13,224 bases of DNA. Source: Planktomarina sp. GTDB lineage: Bacteria; Pseudomonadota; Alphaproteobacteria; Rhodobacterales; Rhodobacteraceae. Where the stretch lies: contig JADHLF010000051.1 of assembly GCA_016780825.1 (NCBI GenBank), positions 1 to 13,224 on the forward strand, given 5' to 3'. Both the position numbers and the translations under genes were made by a program. Of this stretch, positions 1-7,261 are shown in pieces; positions within the stretch are counted from its first letter, which is position 1, and each line of letters opens with the position of its first letter. Below the pieces are notes generated by a model that saw only the letters and a program-made list of their open reading frames with translations, made no database searches and had not been told where the DNA came from.

Positions 1-42
1 GTGGCTGATGTAGACCCACAAATCAAGTATCAAATAATGGAA

Positions 43-90
43 TTCTACGCGGTTCTACGCCACTTTGTCTCGCTGAGCGTCTCGCTGAGA
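43..90. repeat. two adjacent short tandem duplications beside tRNA-Thr
   Basis: A 10-bp unit TTCTACGCGG/TTCTACGCCA repeats at 43-52 and 53-62, and a 12-bp unit GTCTCGCTGAGC/GTCTCGCTGAGA repeats at 67-78 and 79-90. They lie about 40 bp past the 3' end of the tRNA gene. Both are directly visible. Their function is unknown: they may be arm-type sites of an integrated element beyond the window edge, or simple replication-slippage products. Nothing else in 1-132 looks like a gene. Confidence 0.5.
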
Positions 91-132
91 ATTGCTCATC
101 GCTTGCAATATTTGGCTATGTATTTGATATTG

Positions 133-208
133 TGGTGCCCCCACACGGACTCGAACCGCGGACCTACTGATTACAAATCAGTTGCTCTACCAGCTGAGCT
201 ATAGGGGC
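133..208 (-). tRNA. tRNA-Thr, anticodon TGT
   Basis: Read on the minus strand, this folds as a complete cloverleaf of 73 nt plus an encoded CCA (133-135). The acceptor stem GCCCCTA pairs with TGGGGGC, including one T-G pair, and the discriminator base is A. The D-arm contains AGCTCAGCTGGTAGAGC, the T-arm contains GGTTCGAGTCC, and the anticodon arm CTGATTTGTAATCAG presents TGT in the seven-base loop. TGT reads ACA (and other ACN) threonine codons. The gene lies 42 bp downstream of the iron-type permease gene on the same strand. tRNA 3' ends are common integration targets, but no integrase gene is visible here. Confidence 0.97.
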
Positions 209-218
209 ACTGAGCGTC

Positions 219-247
219 GATTTAGGACAAAAAAACTACCGATGCAA
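219..247 (-). promoter_or_regulatory. candidate sigma70-type promoter for tRNA-Thr
   Basis: On the minus strand TTGCAT (242-247) and TAAATC (219-224) are separated by exactly 17 bp, just upstream of the tRNA 5' end at 208. Each hexamer matches the consensus at only about half its positions, so the spacing and location carry most of the weight. The -35 lies just past the stop codon of the upstream permease gene. No hairpin terminator separates that gene from the tRNA, so read-through transcription is the alternative. Confidence 0.3.
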
Positions 248-250
248 GCC

Positions 251-1882
251 CTACCTGTGCGCTTTTGCCAAAAGAAATATCGCACCCAGCGAAAGTGTGA
301 TTATGAGCAATGCGGCGGGAGTGGAGCCGTGGAAATTCTCTAGGCTGGCTTGTCCGTAAACATGGGTGGACAGCGTGTCGAAATTGAAGGGGCGCAGAAG
401 AAGGGTGGCGGGCAATTCTTTGACCGTATCCACAAAAACAAGCACCATAGCAGAGGCGAGGCTTCCCCGCATAAGTGGTTGATATATATTGAGCATCACA
501 TCTTTTGGCCCGCGCCCCAATGTGCTTGCGGCCAGTGGGATATTGGTTGAGATCGCGGCCAAACCTGCCTCTGCCGCCCCGACACCAATCGCAAAAAAAC
601 GTACACAATAGGCGACGATCAATGCGCCCGCGCTCCCGGTCAGGAGGAGGCCGGGATCGCGGCGCAAACTCGCCAAAACCAAGTCTGCCAGCCAATTGTC
701 AAACGCGGCCAAGGGAATCAATATCCCCAACCCCAAGACGGCACCCGGAAAGGCATAGCCAAGCGTCGTCAGGGTCAGCAGAGATTTTTTCCATGCCCCG
801 GGGGTTATCTGCACGCCCAACACCATGACAGTGGCGAGCATGACGACCAGGCCGGCGCTGACGCCACCCAAAGCCAGGCTGTGCCCCGCAGCGCGCCAGA
901 GATCCGGGTCGTTCCAAAGGTTAAGATCCGACAGGACCGGCGCCACCAGAACAATCAGCGGAATCAAAAATCCCAGCCCGATCGGCACCAAGCAATAGAG
1001 CAGCACAGCAGCCCCCTCCCGCGCCGATAAGGGCTGCGGCTGGATCGGCGCCATTTGGCGACCAGATTTGTTAAAGCGCGCGCGGCGGCGGCCAATTTTC
1101 TCCACCCCCAACAAGCCCGCCACAATCAAAGCGGCCAGCAAGGCCAATTGCGCTGCACCGCCCGGGTCATAGCTTTCCAGCCAAATCGAAAAAATGCCGG
1201 TGGTGAGTGTCTGAACGGCAAAATAATCTACGGTTCCAAAGTCATTTAGGGTTTCCATCATGACGATGGCTGTGCCGGCGGCAATGGCAGGGCGCGCTTG
1301 TGGTAAGCTCACCCGCAAAAACTGCCGCATATGCCCCAGACCAAGGGAACGGGCCACATCCTGACCACTCGCAGGCAACTCGCGGAATGCCGCGCGGGCC
1401 AGAAGATAAACATAAGGGTAGAGTGTCAAAGACAGCACGAATATGGCGCCGGGCCGCGAGCGAATATTGGGAAACCAATACTCGCGCACCGAAGACCATC
1501 CTGTCCAATCGCGCAGAGTTGTTTGCAGAGGGCCGGCATATTCCAGCACATCTACCCAAGCGTAGGCCGCCACGAAAGAGGGCATCGCCAGCGGAAGAAA
1601 CAACCCGTATTGCACCCATTTGCGCCCCGGAAACGCGAGATGGGTGACCAAGTAAGCCAAAGATGTGCCCAGAAGGAGGCTCAGAACGCCAACACCCAAC
1701 ATGAGCGACAGGCTATTGCCCAGGTAGCGCGGCAACACAGTCGCGAAAAGATGCGCCCAGCGCGCGCCATCGCCGCCCAACCCCATCCAGGCAATCGAAA
1801 CAATTGGCAAGAGCACACAGCCAGCAATGGCCAGCGCCAGCCATCTGCCCAATCCCGCGGGTTTCATTATTTTTTCAGCCAC
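251..1882 (-). CDS. iron(III)-type ABC transporter permease, two fused MetI-like domains
   Basis: This is an inner-membrane permease of the FbpB/AfuB family (543 aa, usual size for the fused form). It forms the channel that carries solute, normally Fe3+, from a periplasmic binding protein across the membrane on ATP hydrolysis by a partner subunit. There are two permease halves, each with several hydrophobic helices and an EAA-type loop that contacts the ATPase: about residues 165-198 (with SLGLGHMRQFLRVSLP) and 437-470 (with STLGRGPKDVMLNIYQP). ETLNDFGTVDYF (about 210-221) and VDTVKELPATLLLRP (484-498) are typical of ferric-ion permeases. The start is a GTG at 1882 with GAGGG 4 nt upstream, a short spacing; an ATG five codons in (1867) is the alternative. 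No binding protein or ATPase gene adjoins it, so it appears to stand alone. Substrate iron is inferred from the family. Confidence 0.9.
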   Translation of the reverse strand: MAEKIMKPAGLGRWLALAIAGCVLLPIVSIAWMGLGGDGARWAHLFATVLPRYLGNSLSLMLGVGVLSLLLGTSLAYLVTHLAFPGRKWVQYGLFLPLAMPSFVAAYAWVDVLEYAGPLQTTLRDWTGWSSVREYWFPNIRSRPGAIFVLSLTLYPYVYLLARAAFRELPASGQDVARSLGLGHMRQFLRVSLPQARPAIAAGTAIVMMETLNDFGTVDYFAVQTLTTGIFSIWLESYDPGGAAQLALLAALIVAGLLGVEKIGRRRARFNKSGRQMAPIQPQPLSAREGAAVLLYCLVPIGLGFLIPLIVLVAPVLSDLNLWNDPDLWRAAGHSLALGGVSAGLVVMLATVMVLGVQITPGAWKKSLLTLTTLGYAFPGAVLGLGILIPLAAFDNWLADLVLASLRRDPGLLLTGSAGALIVAYCVRFFAIGVGAAEAGLAAISTNIPLAASTLGRGPKDVMLNIYQPLMRGSLASAMVLVFVDTVKELPATLLLRPFNFDTLSTHVYGQASLENFHGSTPAALLIITLSLGAIFLLAKAHR

Positions 1883-1908
1883 GAAGCCCTCATTCTTGAT
1901 TTCGGCGG

Positions 1909-1936
1909 TTTTAATTTATAAACGGTTGCCTATACT
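1909..1936 (+). promoter_or_regulatory. AT-rich divergent intergenic region with candidate -10 TATACT
   Basis: The 92-bp gap (1883-1974) between the divergent permease and sulfotransferase-like genes has an AT-rich core (1909-1920) followed by TATACT at 1931-1936, a good -10 for the plus-strand gene at 1975. The matching -35 (TTTTAA, 1909-1914, 16-bp spacer) is poor. I saw no convincing Fur, RirA or Irr box, so iron control of the permease cannot be claimed from this stretch. Confidence 0.28.
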
Positions 1937-1974
1937 CTGGCCGCTAAGACTTATTTCCAAGGCAGCATATTTCG

Positions 1975-2856
1975 ATGCAAATTGTTTACCACATTGGCGC
2001 CCATTGCACAGACCAAGATGCCCTGCACGCTTCGCTTGTGAAGAACAAAGCCGCGCTTGTCCAGAAACAGGTCGCCCTGCCCCATCCGGGCAAATACCGA
2101 AACGTCATTCGAGAAAACCTGCAAGCCATGGCCAGAGGCGCGCGTCCAGATATGTCTGGAGACGAGCTATTGGCCGATATTATTGGCGATAAAGATGCCA
2201 AGCGGGTGATTTTGACCAATGCCAATTTCATCTGCGTGCCGAACCGAATTTTCGAGGGCGGAGATTTCTATGCTTTGGTGGTGGAAAAACTCCAGGCCTT
2301 TGGCACATTGTTCCAAGGCCATGACATTGAACTGTCACTGTGCATGCGTGACCCCGGCACCTTTATTCCTGCGGCTTATGGCAAATCTCATGGTCGGTCG
2401 TTTCAGCGTTTTATGGCCGGAGCCGCCCCGACTGTGGTTCAATGGTCCGGGCTAGTCCATCGCATACGCACTGTCTTACCGAGAGCGAAGGTCACCGTTT
2501 GGTGCAACGAGGATACACCCTTCGTTTGGCCAAAAATTTTGCTTCACCTCATCGGGCTAGAGGAAGAAGATCCAATAAACGCCGGCTATGATCTGATTGG
2601 GTCCTTGTTGACTGAAATAGGCTCTCAAAAAATGCAAAACTATTTCAAGGCCAATCCGCCCAACTCAGAAAAAGAACGCCAACGAGTCTTAGCGGCTTTT
2701 TTGGAGCATTATGCCAACCCAGAGGCGGTGGAGGAGGAGATCACCCTGCCCGGCTGGACGGATGATCTGCTGAACCGCCTGTCAGACTTATATGATGAAG
2801 ATGTCAATGCCATCATCTCACGCGGGGATGTTAAGGTCATTGAGCCGGCCCTGTGA
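1975..2856 (+). CDS. sulfotransferase-like protein, function unknown
   Basis: A soluble 293-aa protein with no signal peptide or membrane helix. The N-terminus, a beta strand then HIGAHCTDQDAL (residues 6-17), lines up with the PAPS 5'-phosphosulfate loop of bacterial sulfotransferase-like proteins (typically HIGxHKTGTTxLQ), but the Lys and the Gly-Thr-Thr are replaced. SLCMRDPGTFIPAAY (121-135) resembles the 3'-phosphate region with its Arg-Asp-Pro. The fold is probably a P-loop-like sulfotransferase. Catalysis is doubtful because the loop lysine is missing. The C-terminal third (about 225-293) is charged and helical with no family I recognise. The start ATG has a weak AAGG about 13 nt upstream. 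It is divergent from the permease and convergent with gapR, and appears monocistronic. The fold assignment is inference; the reading frame is solid. Confidence 0.75.
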   Translation: MQIVYHIGAHCTDQDALHASLVKNKAALVQKQVALPHPGKYRNVIRENLQAMARGARPDMSGDELLADIIGDKDAKRVILTNANFICVPNRIFEGGDFYALVVEKLQAFGTLFQGHDIELSLCMRDPGTFIPAAYGKSHGRSFQRFMAGAAPTVVQWSGLVHRIRTVLPRAKVTVWCNEDTPFVWPKILLHLIGLEEEDPINAGYDLIGSLLTEIGSQKMQNYFKANPPNSEKERQRVLAAFLEHYANPEAVEEEITLPGWTDDLLNRLSDLYDEDVNAIISRGDVKVIEPAL

Positions 2857-2864
2857 AGGCCGGC
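2844..2864. other. GC-rich hairpin across the stop codon between convergent genes
   Basis: GCCGGCC (2844-2850) and GGCCGGC (2858-2864) are perfect inverted arms around a 7-nt loop that contains the plus-strand stop codon. A nested alternative pairs CTGTG (2851-2855) with CACAG (2867-2871). No T-run follows on either strand, so this is not a canonical intrinsic terminator. It may slow transcription or protect 3' ends of the two convergent transcripts. Confidence 0.4.
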
Positions 2865-2871
2865 CGCACAG

Positions 2872-3123
2872 TCACATACCCAAGGCTTCTTTATACATTT
2901 CCAAAATAGCTTCTTCTTCTGCAATATCATTTTGGTCCCGCTTGCGCAGGGTGATGAGTTTGCGCATGACTTTCGTGTCATACCCACGGCCTTTGGCCTC
3001 TGCCATGACTTCTTTTTGTTGTTCGGCCAGATCCTTTTTCTCGGCATCCAAACGCTCAATACGTTCTATGAACTGCCGCAATTCATCGGCGGTGACGCGA
3101 TAGCTGCTGTCGATTTCTGACAT
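2872..3123 (-). CDS. gapR: GapR/DUF2312 nucleoid-associated protein
   Basis: An 83-aa, highly charged, fully helical protein that matches the alphaproteobacterial GapR (DUF2312) family. Members bind overtwisted, AT-rich DNA ahead of polymerases and help topoisomerases during replication and chromosome segregation; Caulobacter GapR is about 89 aa. The hallmarks are VTADELRQFIERIERLDAEK near the N-terminus, then EVMAEAKGRGYDTKVMRKLI (about 38-57) and KRDQNDIAEEEAILEMY near the end. I start at the ATG at 3123, which has GGAG 6 nt upstream. The frame stays open 20 codons further upstream (to 3183), but that extension lacks family resemblance. A loose promoter, TTGTGC-17 bp-TATCGC, sits upstream. 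The gene is convergent with the sulfotransferase-like gene and divergent from the small membrane protein. Confidence 0.92.
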   Translation of the reverse strand: MSEIDSSYRVTADELRQFIERIERLDAEKKDLAEQQKEVMAEAKGRGYDTKVMRKLITLRKRDQNDIAEEEAILEMYKEALGM

Positions 3124-3234
3124 GGGGAACTCCGTTGCAAAAAGTGATGGGGCAGCGATACCCTTCGTTTTCGACTTGCACAAGCCGCCTTCCTTCGCGA
3201 CTGTAGCGCAAAGTTAAAGTTTTCGGAGTAGACT

Positions 3235-3447
3235 ATGGATTGGCTCATTATCCCAGGGATCGTCGTGACTTTGATCGGACTGGGCCTGCTATTTTACACC
3301 ATCGCACGGATTATGCGGGCGAAGAAACAAGGCCTCAACGACGATGACATGAAGGTGCAGCTTCAATCAGCCATCGCTTGGAACCTGGGCGCGATGGGGT
3401 GCTCTGCAATTGGGCTGATGATGGTGGTAATTGGCATAATGCTGTGA
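3235..3447 (+). CDS. small two-helix membrane protein, uncharacterised
   Basis: A 70-aa protein with hydrophobic helices at about residues 3-25 and 48-69, joined by a polar linker (RAKKQGLNDDDMKVQLQSA) that begins with positive charge. By the positive-inside rule the loop is probably cytoplasmic with both termini outside. There is a clear ribosome site GGAG 6 nt before the ATG. I recognise no named family; it resembles short conserved membrane proteins of Rhodobacterales. It is divergent from gapR (111 bp apart) and 41 bp upstream of the DUF442-family gene on the same strand with no terminator between, so the two probably share a transcript. No function can be assigned. Confidence 0.75.
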   Translation: MDWLIIPGIVVTLIGLGLLFYTIARIMRAKKQGLNDDDMKVQLQSAIAWNLGAMGCSAIGLMMVVIGIML

Positions 3448-3488
3448 TCCGCTGAGCCACTTAAGACGAACAAAAACGAGGACTCCCC

Positions 3489-3926
3489 ATGCAGATGAAC
3501 ACTCTTTCCGACGATTATATCGTATCGCCACAGATCGACGTCTCCGATGTGCCGAGCATCGCGCAGGCCGGCTTCAAATCTGTGATATGCAATCGCCCAG
3601 ATCAAGAAAATCCCGCGCCCCGCCACATCGAGGCCATCAAGGCCGCCGTCCAAGCCGCCGGGATGGAATTTGCGGAAAATGTTTTCGATCCCTCAAGTTT
3701 CGGCCCCGATAAGATTGAGCGTCAGGCGGAACTTTTGGCGCAATTGCCCAGCCCAGTCTTCGCCTATTGCGCCTCTGGCAATCGCTGCAGCATTGTCTGG
3801 GCCTTTGCGCAGGCCGGGCGCATCGCAACCGATGACATTTTGGACGCCACCGCCCGCGCAGGGTATCAATTGGCTCATCTGCGGCCACAGCTCGAGATGC
3901 TGGCCCTTAATCGCGCGGAAGACTGA
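3489..3926 (+). CDS. DUF442/TIGR01244 phosphatase- or sulfurtransferase-like protein
   Basis: A cytoplasmic 145-aa protein of the DUF442 (beta-lactamase-hydrolase-like, TIGR01244) family, a compact fold related to dual-specificity phosphatases and rhodaneses. The visible hallmarks are an N-terminal segment YIVSPQID (10-17), SVICNRPDQE (31-40, family motif around NRPD) and the active-site loop YCASGNRCS (93-101), with Cys94 and Arg99 in a C-x4-R arrangement. Characterised relatives are linked to sulfide or persulfide handling in Rhizobiales and Xylella (Blh), but there the domain is often fused to a metallo-beta-lactamase; here it stands alone. The start ATG at 3489 has GAGG 7 nt upstream; an in-frame ATG two codons later is possible. 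Its last 20 bp overlap the 3' end of the convergent sensor kinase gene. The substrate is unknown. Confidence 0.88.
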   Translation: MQMNTLSDDYIVSPQIDVSDVPSIAQAGFKSVICNRPDQENPAPRHIEAIKAAVQAAGMEFAENVFDPSSFGPDKIERQAELLAQLPSPVFAYCASGNRCSIVWAFAQAGRIATDDILDATARAGYQLAHLRPQLEMLALNRAED

Positions 3927-6561
3927 CCCGAAACGCCGCGCCGCGCTGGCCGGGCAGATAGGAAATCTGCCCTCCTAAATTACTGATGATCTCCCGACAA
4001 ATCGCAAGACCAAGCCCCGCACCCCCGGCTTTTGAATGATCGGAAGCGCGGGCAAATTTCTCAAAAATCATGTCCTGATTCGCCTTGCCCACCCCGACGC
4101 CATTGTCGATAAAATCCACTGTTATGGCCGAGGGCGTTTCAGTGACAATGACACTCAACTCTGGCTGCTGCGCCTCACAATATTTCGCGGCATTGGCCAT
4201 GAGATTTATAAACACTTGGGTCAAACGATCCGGGTCTGTGAGGATAAAAATATCTTCACGCCCCGCACTGCGGCGAATTCTTATATGTTTGTCCACATTG
4301 GCCGAGGCCTGCGCGCGGTCCAATATATCGCGCAACCGAGCCTGGCGCAGCTCCAATGAGACCTGACCATTCTCCAGCACCGAAAGATCGAGTAGATTAT
4401 CCAACAACCGGGTCAATCTTTGGGTTTCATCTTCAATGATCCGCGCGTATTTCGGCCGGTCACCGTCCGAGAGATCTGGATCTTGCAAAATTTCCGAAAA
4501 GGCACGAATCGATGTCATGGGCGTGCGCAGCTCATGGCTGATTTGAGTGAGGAACGCATCTTTTTGGATCGAGAGCTTCGTGAGTTTCTCGTTGGCATCG
4601 CGCAGTTTGCGTGCGGTTGTGGTCAATTCGCCGGACTTCGCCTCTAACTGGTTAGAATATTCCATGATCTGAGCGGTTTCATCCGCCACGGCCATCAAAT
4701 CCTCAACAGTGACAGAAGACCCACCGGCCATTTGCCCCAACATCGCATGGGCTGTGGCCGCACCAACACTGCCGGCCAAGCCCCGCTCAAGGGTTTCAAG
4801 AAATTGCGGCGTCGGATCAGGTAGATAACCCTGTTTGCCCTGCCGTTGTGCCGCCGTGCGAAACAAATTTTGTGCCTGAGCCGCGCCAATAATGCGCTGT
4901 GCCATGCTCAAAAGATCCTCTGCATCTGTGGCTCCACGTTGCCATCCGCGGGCCGAAGGGCCGCTGTCAAATGCGCTGATAAATTGCACGGCCTGCACCC
5001 GCTCCAAGGGAGACGGTCTGGATAAGATGGAACCGGCCACAAAGGCAAAGCTGTTGAGCAATATCGACCAAAAGACCGCATGCACCACGGGATCAAGCCC
5101 TTCGATGCCAAACAGGGCGGTCGGTCGCAACCATTGCACCCCCCAAAGCCCATGATCGATTGACTCTTGAGAGATCAACACTTCCGGACCAAAGGAGGGT
5201 AAGAACATCGTATAGCTCCACACCACCAACCCGCAAATCAACCCCGCCAAAGCTCCAATTTTGGTCGCCCCTTGCCAAAAGATTCCACCCAGCATCACCG
5301 GCAAGATCTGCGCGATGCCAGCGAAAGATATCAACCCAATAGAAGCCAAGGCCGCCCCGCCGCCAGAAATGCGATAATAGAGATAGCCCAGCGTCAAAAT
5401 GCCGATGATCGAAATACGCCGCGACGTCAAAACCACGCTGCGCACATCGCCCGAAATGGTAGCCCCCTGCCCGCGGGCGCGCAACCAAATAGGGGTGACG
5501 ATATGGTTTGAAATCATAGTTGATAGGGCAATTGCCGCCACAATCACCATCGAGGTCGCCGAAGAGAACCCCCCCAAAAATGCCAGCATCGCCAGACCAT
5601 TTTGCTCCGCAGACAGCGGCAGGGTGAGTACGAAAAGATCCGGGTTTGACCCCGCAGGTAAAATATCCAGCCCCACCACCGCGATGGGGATCACAAATAG
5701 CGACATGAGCAGGAGATACAGCGGAAAGGCCCAACTGGCGGTTGCCAGATGGCTTTCTTGAGAATTCTCCACCACCATCACCTGAAACATGCGCGGCAGA
5801 CACAGAAATGCGGCCGCCGACAGGAAGGTGAGCCCGATCCAACGCCCGGTGCTGACCTCCCATTGTGCGATGGGCGAGGCATCAATGCGCGCCAAAACAT
5901 CACCGGCCCCGCCAGCCAATCCCCAGACCACAAAGACCCCAACCGCCAGCAGCGCCAAGAGCTTCACAATCGCTTCAACCGCAATGGCCATGACAACGCC
6001 GCTGTGCCGCTCGTTCACATCAAGATTGCGGGTGCCAAATACAATCGTAAACACCGCAAGCCCCGCTGCCGTCCACAAGGCGATATTCGTTGAGCTGAGA
6101 ATGTTCTGGGTGCCCTTGGCGAAGACTGATATTGAGGTCGTCACCGATTGCAACTGAAGAGCAATATATGGGGTCGTGCCGACCACCGCCATCACCGTCA
6201 CCAAGCCGCCCAATAGTGCAGATTTGCCAAACCGCGAAGACAGGAGGTCGGCAATCGAGGTGATCCGCTCAGCCCGGGCAATGCGCACCAATCGGCGCAG
6301 GATCAACCACCAGCCGATGAGCACCACCGTGGGGCCAAGGTATATGGTCAAAAACTCCAGTCCCGACCGCGCCGCAAATCCGACAGCGCCGTAAAAGGTC
6401 CAAGCTGTGCAATAGATCGACAATGACAGAGTATAAATGAGCGGCGTGCGCATCCAGCCGCCGCGCCCGGCATCACTTGCCCGCTCGGCCCAAAAGGCAA
6501 CGCCGAACAAGAAAGCCACATAAATCAGCGAAACAAAAATCAGCAGATCGAGAGACAGCAT
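3907..6561 (-). CDS. SSS-family symporter fused to STAC domain and histidine kinase
   Basis: An 884-aa membrane sensor. Residues about 1-515 form a sodium:solute symporter (SSS/SLC5) module of roughly 13 helices, including the GFSSATSMVIVAAIALSTM helix (about 331-349). A short STAC-like linker (about 547-610) follows, then a coiled coil (about 635-667). HisKA has the H-box SHELRTP with phospho-accepting His676. HATPase_c has the N-box NLMANAAKY (786-794), DNGVGVG (819-825) and GGAGLGLA (846-853). No PAS or receiver domain is seen. The order matches CbrA/CrbS kinases, which sense or carry a solute and control carbon or acetate use; here the ligand is unknown. The ATG directly follows the stop of the small upstream gene, with GGAGG inside that gene's end, which suggests translational coupling. 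The likely partner is the receiver at 6828-7199. Confidence 0.95.
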   Translation of the reverse strand: MLSLDLLIFVSLIYVAFLFGVAFWAERASDAGRGGWMRTPLIYTLSLSIYCTAWTFYGAVGFAARSGLEFLTIYLGPTVVLIGWWLILRRLVRIARAERITSIADLLSSRFGKSALLGGLVTVMAVVGTTPYIALQLQSVTTSISVFAKGTQNILSSTNIALWTAAGLAVFTIVFGTRNLDVNERHSGVVMAIAVEAIVKLLALLAVGVFVVWGLAGGAGDVLARIDASPIAQWEVSTGRWIGLTFLSAAAFLCLPRMFQVMVVENSQESHLATASWAFPLYLLLMSLFVIPIAVVGLDILPAGSNPDLFVLTLPLSAEQNGLAMLAFLGGFSSATSMVIVAAIALSTMISNHIVTPIWLRARGQGATISGDVRSVVLTSRRISIIGILTLGYLYYRISGGGAALASIGLISFAGIAQILPVMLGGIFWQGATKIGALAGLICGLVVWSYTMFLPSFGPEVLISQESIDHGLWGVQWLRPTALFGIEGLDPVVHAVFWSILLNSFAFVAGSILSRPSPLERVQAVQFISAFDSGPSARGWQRGATDAEDLLSMAQRIIGAAQAQNLFRTAAQRQGKQGYLPDPTPQFLETLERGLAGSVGAATAHAMLGQMAGGSSVTVEDLMAVADETAQIMEYSNQLEAKSGELTTTARKLRDANEKLTKLSIQKDAFLTQISHELRTPMTSIRAFSEILQDPDLSDGDRPKYARIIEDETQRLTRLLDNLLDLSVLENGQVSLELRQARLRDILDRAQASANVDKHIRIRRSAGREDIFILTDPDRLTQVFINLMANAAKYCEAQQPELSVIVTETPSAITVDFIDNGVGVGKANQDMIFEKFARASDHSKAGGAGLGLAICREIISNLGGQISYLPGQRGAAFRVSLPRD

Positions 6562-6831
6562 CTACCTCCGTCCTACGCCAAATCGTTTGATCACAAACGC
6601 CAACCCCAAGGCGCAACAGATCAACCCAGCCCAGACGACAAACAGAAAGATCAAAGCGGTCGAGGTCGCTGTTCCCGCGACGGGGTCAAGATCAGAGCTG
6701 CGCGGCCACATGATCGGAAGCAAAAAAAGGATTATCCCCACCAAGGGTAGGATCAGGGCGGAATCCGTCACACGCTGGCCGCGGGACGCCGTCGCAGCGC
6801 GTTTCAGGGTTTGATCGTGCTTGCCATTCAC
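6562..6831 (-). CDS. small two-helix membrane protein coupled to the SSS-kinase
   Basis: An 89-aa protein with a basic, polar N-terminus (about 1-22), a helix at about 25-42, a short periplasm-type loop (PRSSDLDPVAGTATS) and a second helix at about 58-81, ending in KRFGVGRR. The start is GTG at 6831, which shares 4 bp (GTGA) with the stop codon of the receiver gene. The TAG stop is immediately followed by the kinase ATG. This tight packing suggests it works with the symporter-kinase, perhaps like the DUF4212 small subunits that accompany some SSS transporters; size and topology fit, but I cannot show homology. No other function can be read. Confidence 0.82.
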   Translation of the reverse strand: MNGKHDQTLKRAATASRGQRVTDSALILPLVGIILFLLPIMWPRSSDLDPVAGTATSTALIFLFVVWAGLICCALGLAFVIKRFGVGRR

Positions 6832-7199
6832 GGCGCGTGTCCAACCAACGCATTCATGGTCTTCAAGACCTCTGCATTGGAAAAAGGCTTTGTCATATAT
6901 TGTGACGCCCCTCGGGCTAGGGCGATGTCTCGATCTTTCGTTTGCCCTCTCGCGGTGAGCATCAAGATCGGGACGTCTTTGTAATCGGGCAGACTGCGCA
7001 ACTCTTCGAGGATGTCAAAACCAGAGCGATTGGGCAGCATGACGTCCAAGATGATGGCATTGGGCGCTGTTTGCACGGTTGTAGCCACAGCATTGGCGCC
7101 GTCGGAATGCGCATCAACTTTCCAACCGTCGCGCAAAAATATGAAACTGAGGGCTTCAATGATATTCGGTTCATCTTCGATCAGCAAAACATGCCGCAT
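6828..7199 (-). CDS. stand-alone CheY-like response regulator receiver
   Basis: A 123-aa single receiver domain with no output domain. The key residues are all present: acidic pocket E8/D9 (LLIEDEPN), phospho-acceptor D52 in ILDVMLPNRSG, T82 in LTARGQ and K104 in MTKPFS. It should be phosphorylated on D52, most likely by the SSS-kinase two genes downstream, and must act through protein contact because it lacks a DNA-binding domain. I start at ATG 7199, which has GGGAGG 5 nt upstream and begins directly at beta strand 1. The frame stays open 41 codons upstream, into the preceding regulator gene, but that stretch has no receiver character. It lies 62 bp after the XRE/ScfR-type regulator, probably in the same operon. 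Candidate partners are that regulator's DHp-like segment or a regulator encoded elsewhere. Confidence 0.93.
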   Translation of the reverse strand: MRHVLLIEDEPNIIEALSFIFLRDGWKVDAHSDGANAVATTVQTAPNAIILDVMLPNRSGFDILEELRSLPDYKDVPILMLTARGQTKDRDIALARGASQYMTKPFSNAEVLKTMNALVGHAP

Positions 7200-7261
7200 T
7201 TTAGCCTCCCTTCGTTCAAAATTCCCATCACTGTCAGTAGAGCCGAACTCACCCTGCTTTG

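Noticed and set aside
1..204. Open frame of 67 codons on the plus strand
   Set aside because: Its end is the antisense translation of the tRNA-Thr gene (HTDSNRGPTDYKSVALPAEL, a familiar artefact) and there is no start context.
225..241. T-run after the permease gene as an intrinsic terminator
   Set aside because: A run of seven T's exists on the minus strand, but I find no complementary stem before it.
1331..1921. 196-codon plus-strand open frame
   Set aside because: Antisense shadow of the iron-type permease, low in hydrophobic residues, rich in Gln/Arg and without any recognisable motif.
3124..3183. N-terminal extension of GapR by 20 codons
   Set aside because: The downstream ATG has a good GGAG site and gives the family's usual length; the extension has no family similarity.
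5093..5863. 256-codon minus-strand open frame
   Set aside because: It lies wholly inside the sensor-kinase gene in another frame; the kinase frame has clear domain motifs and this one has none.
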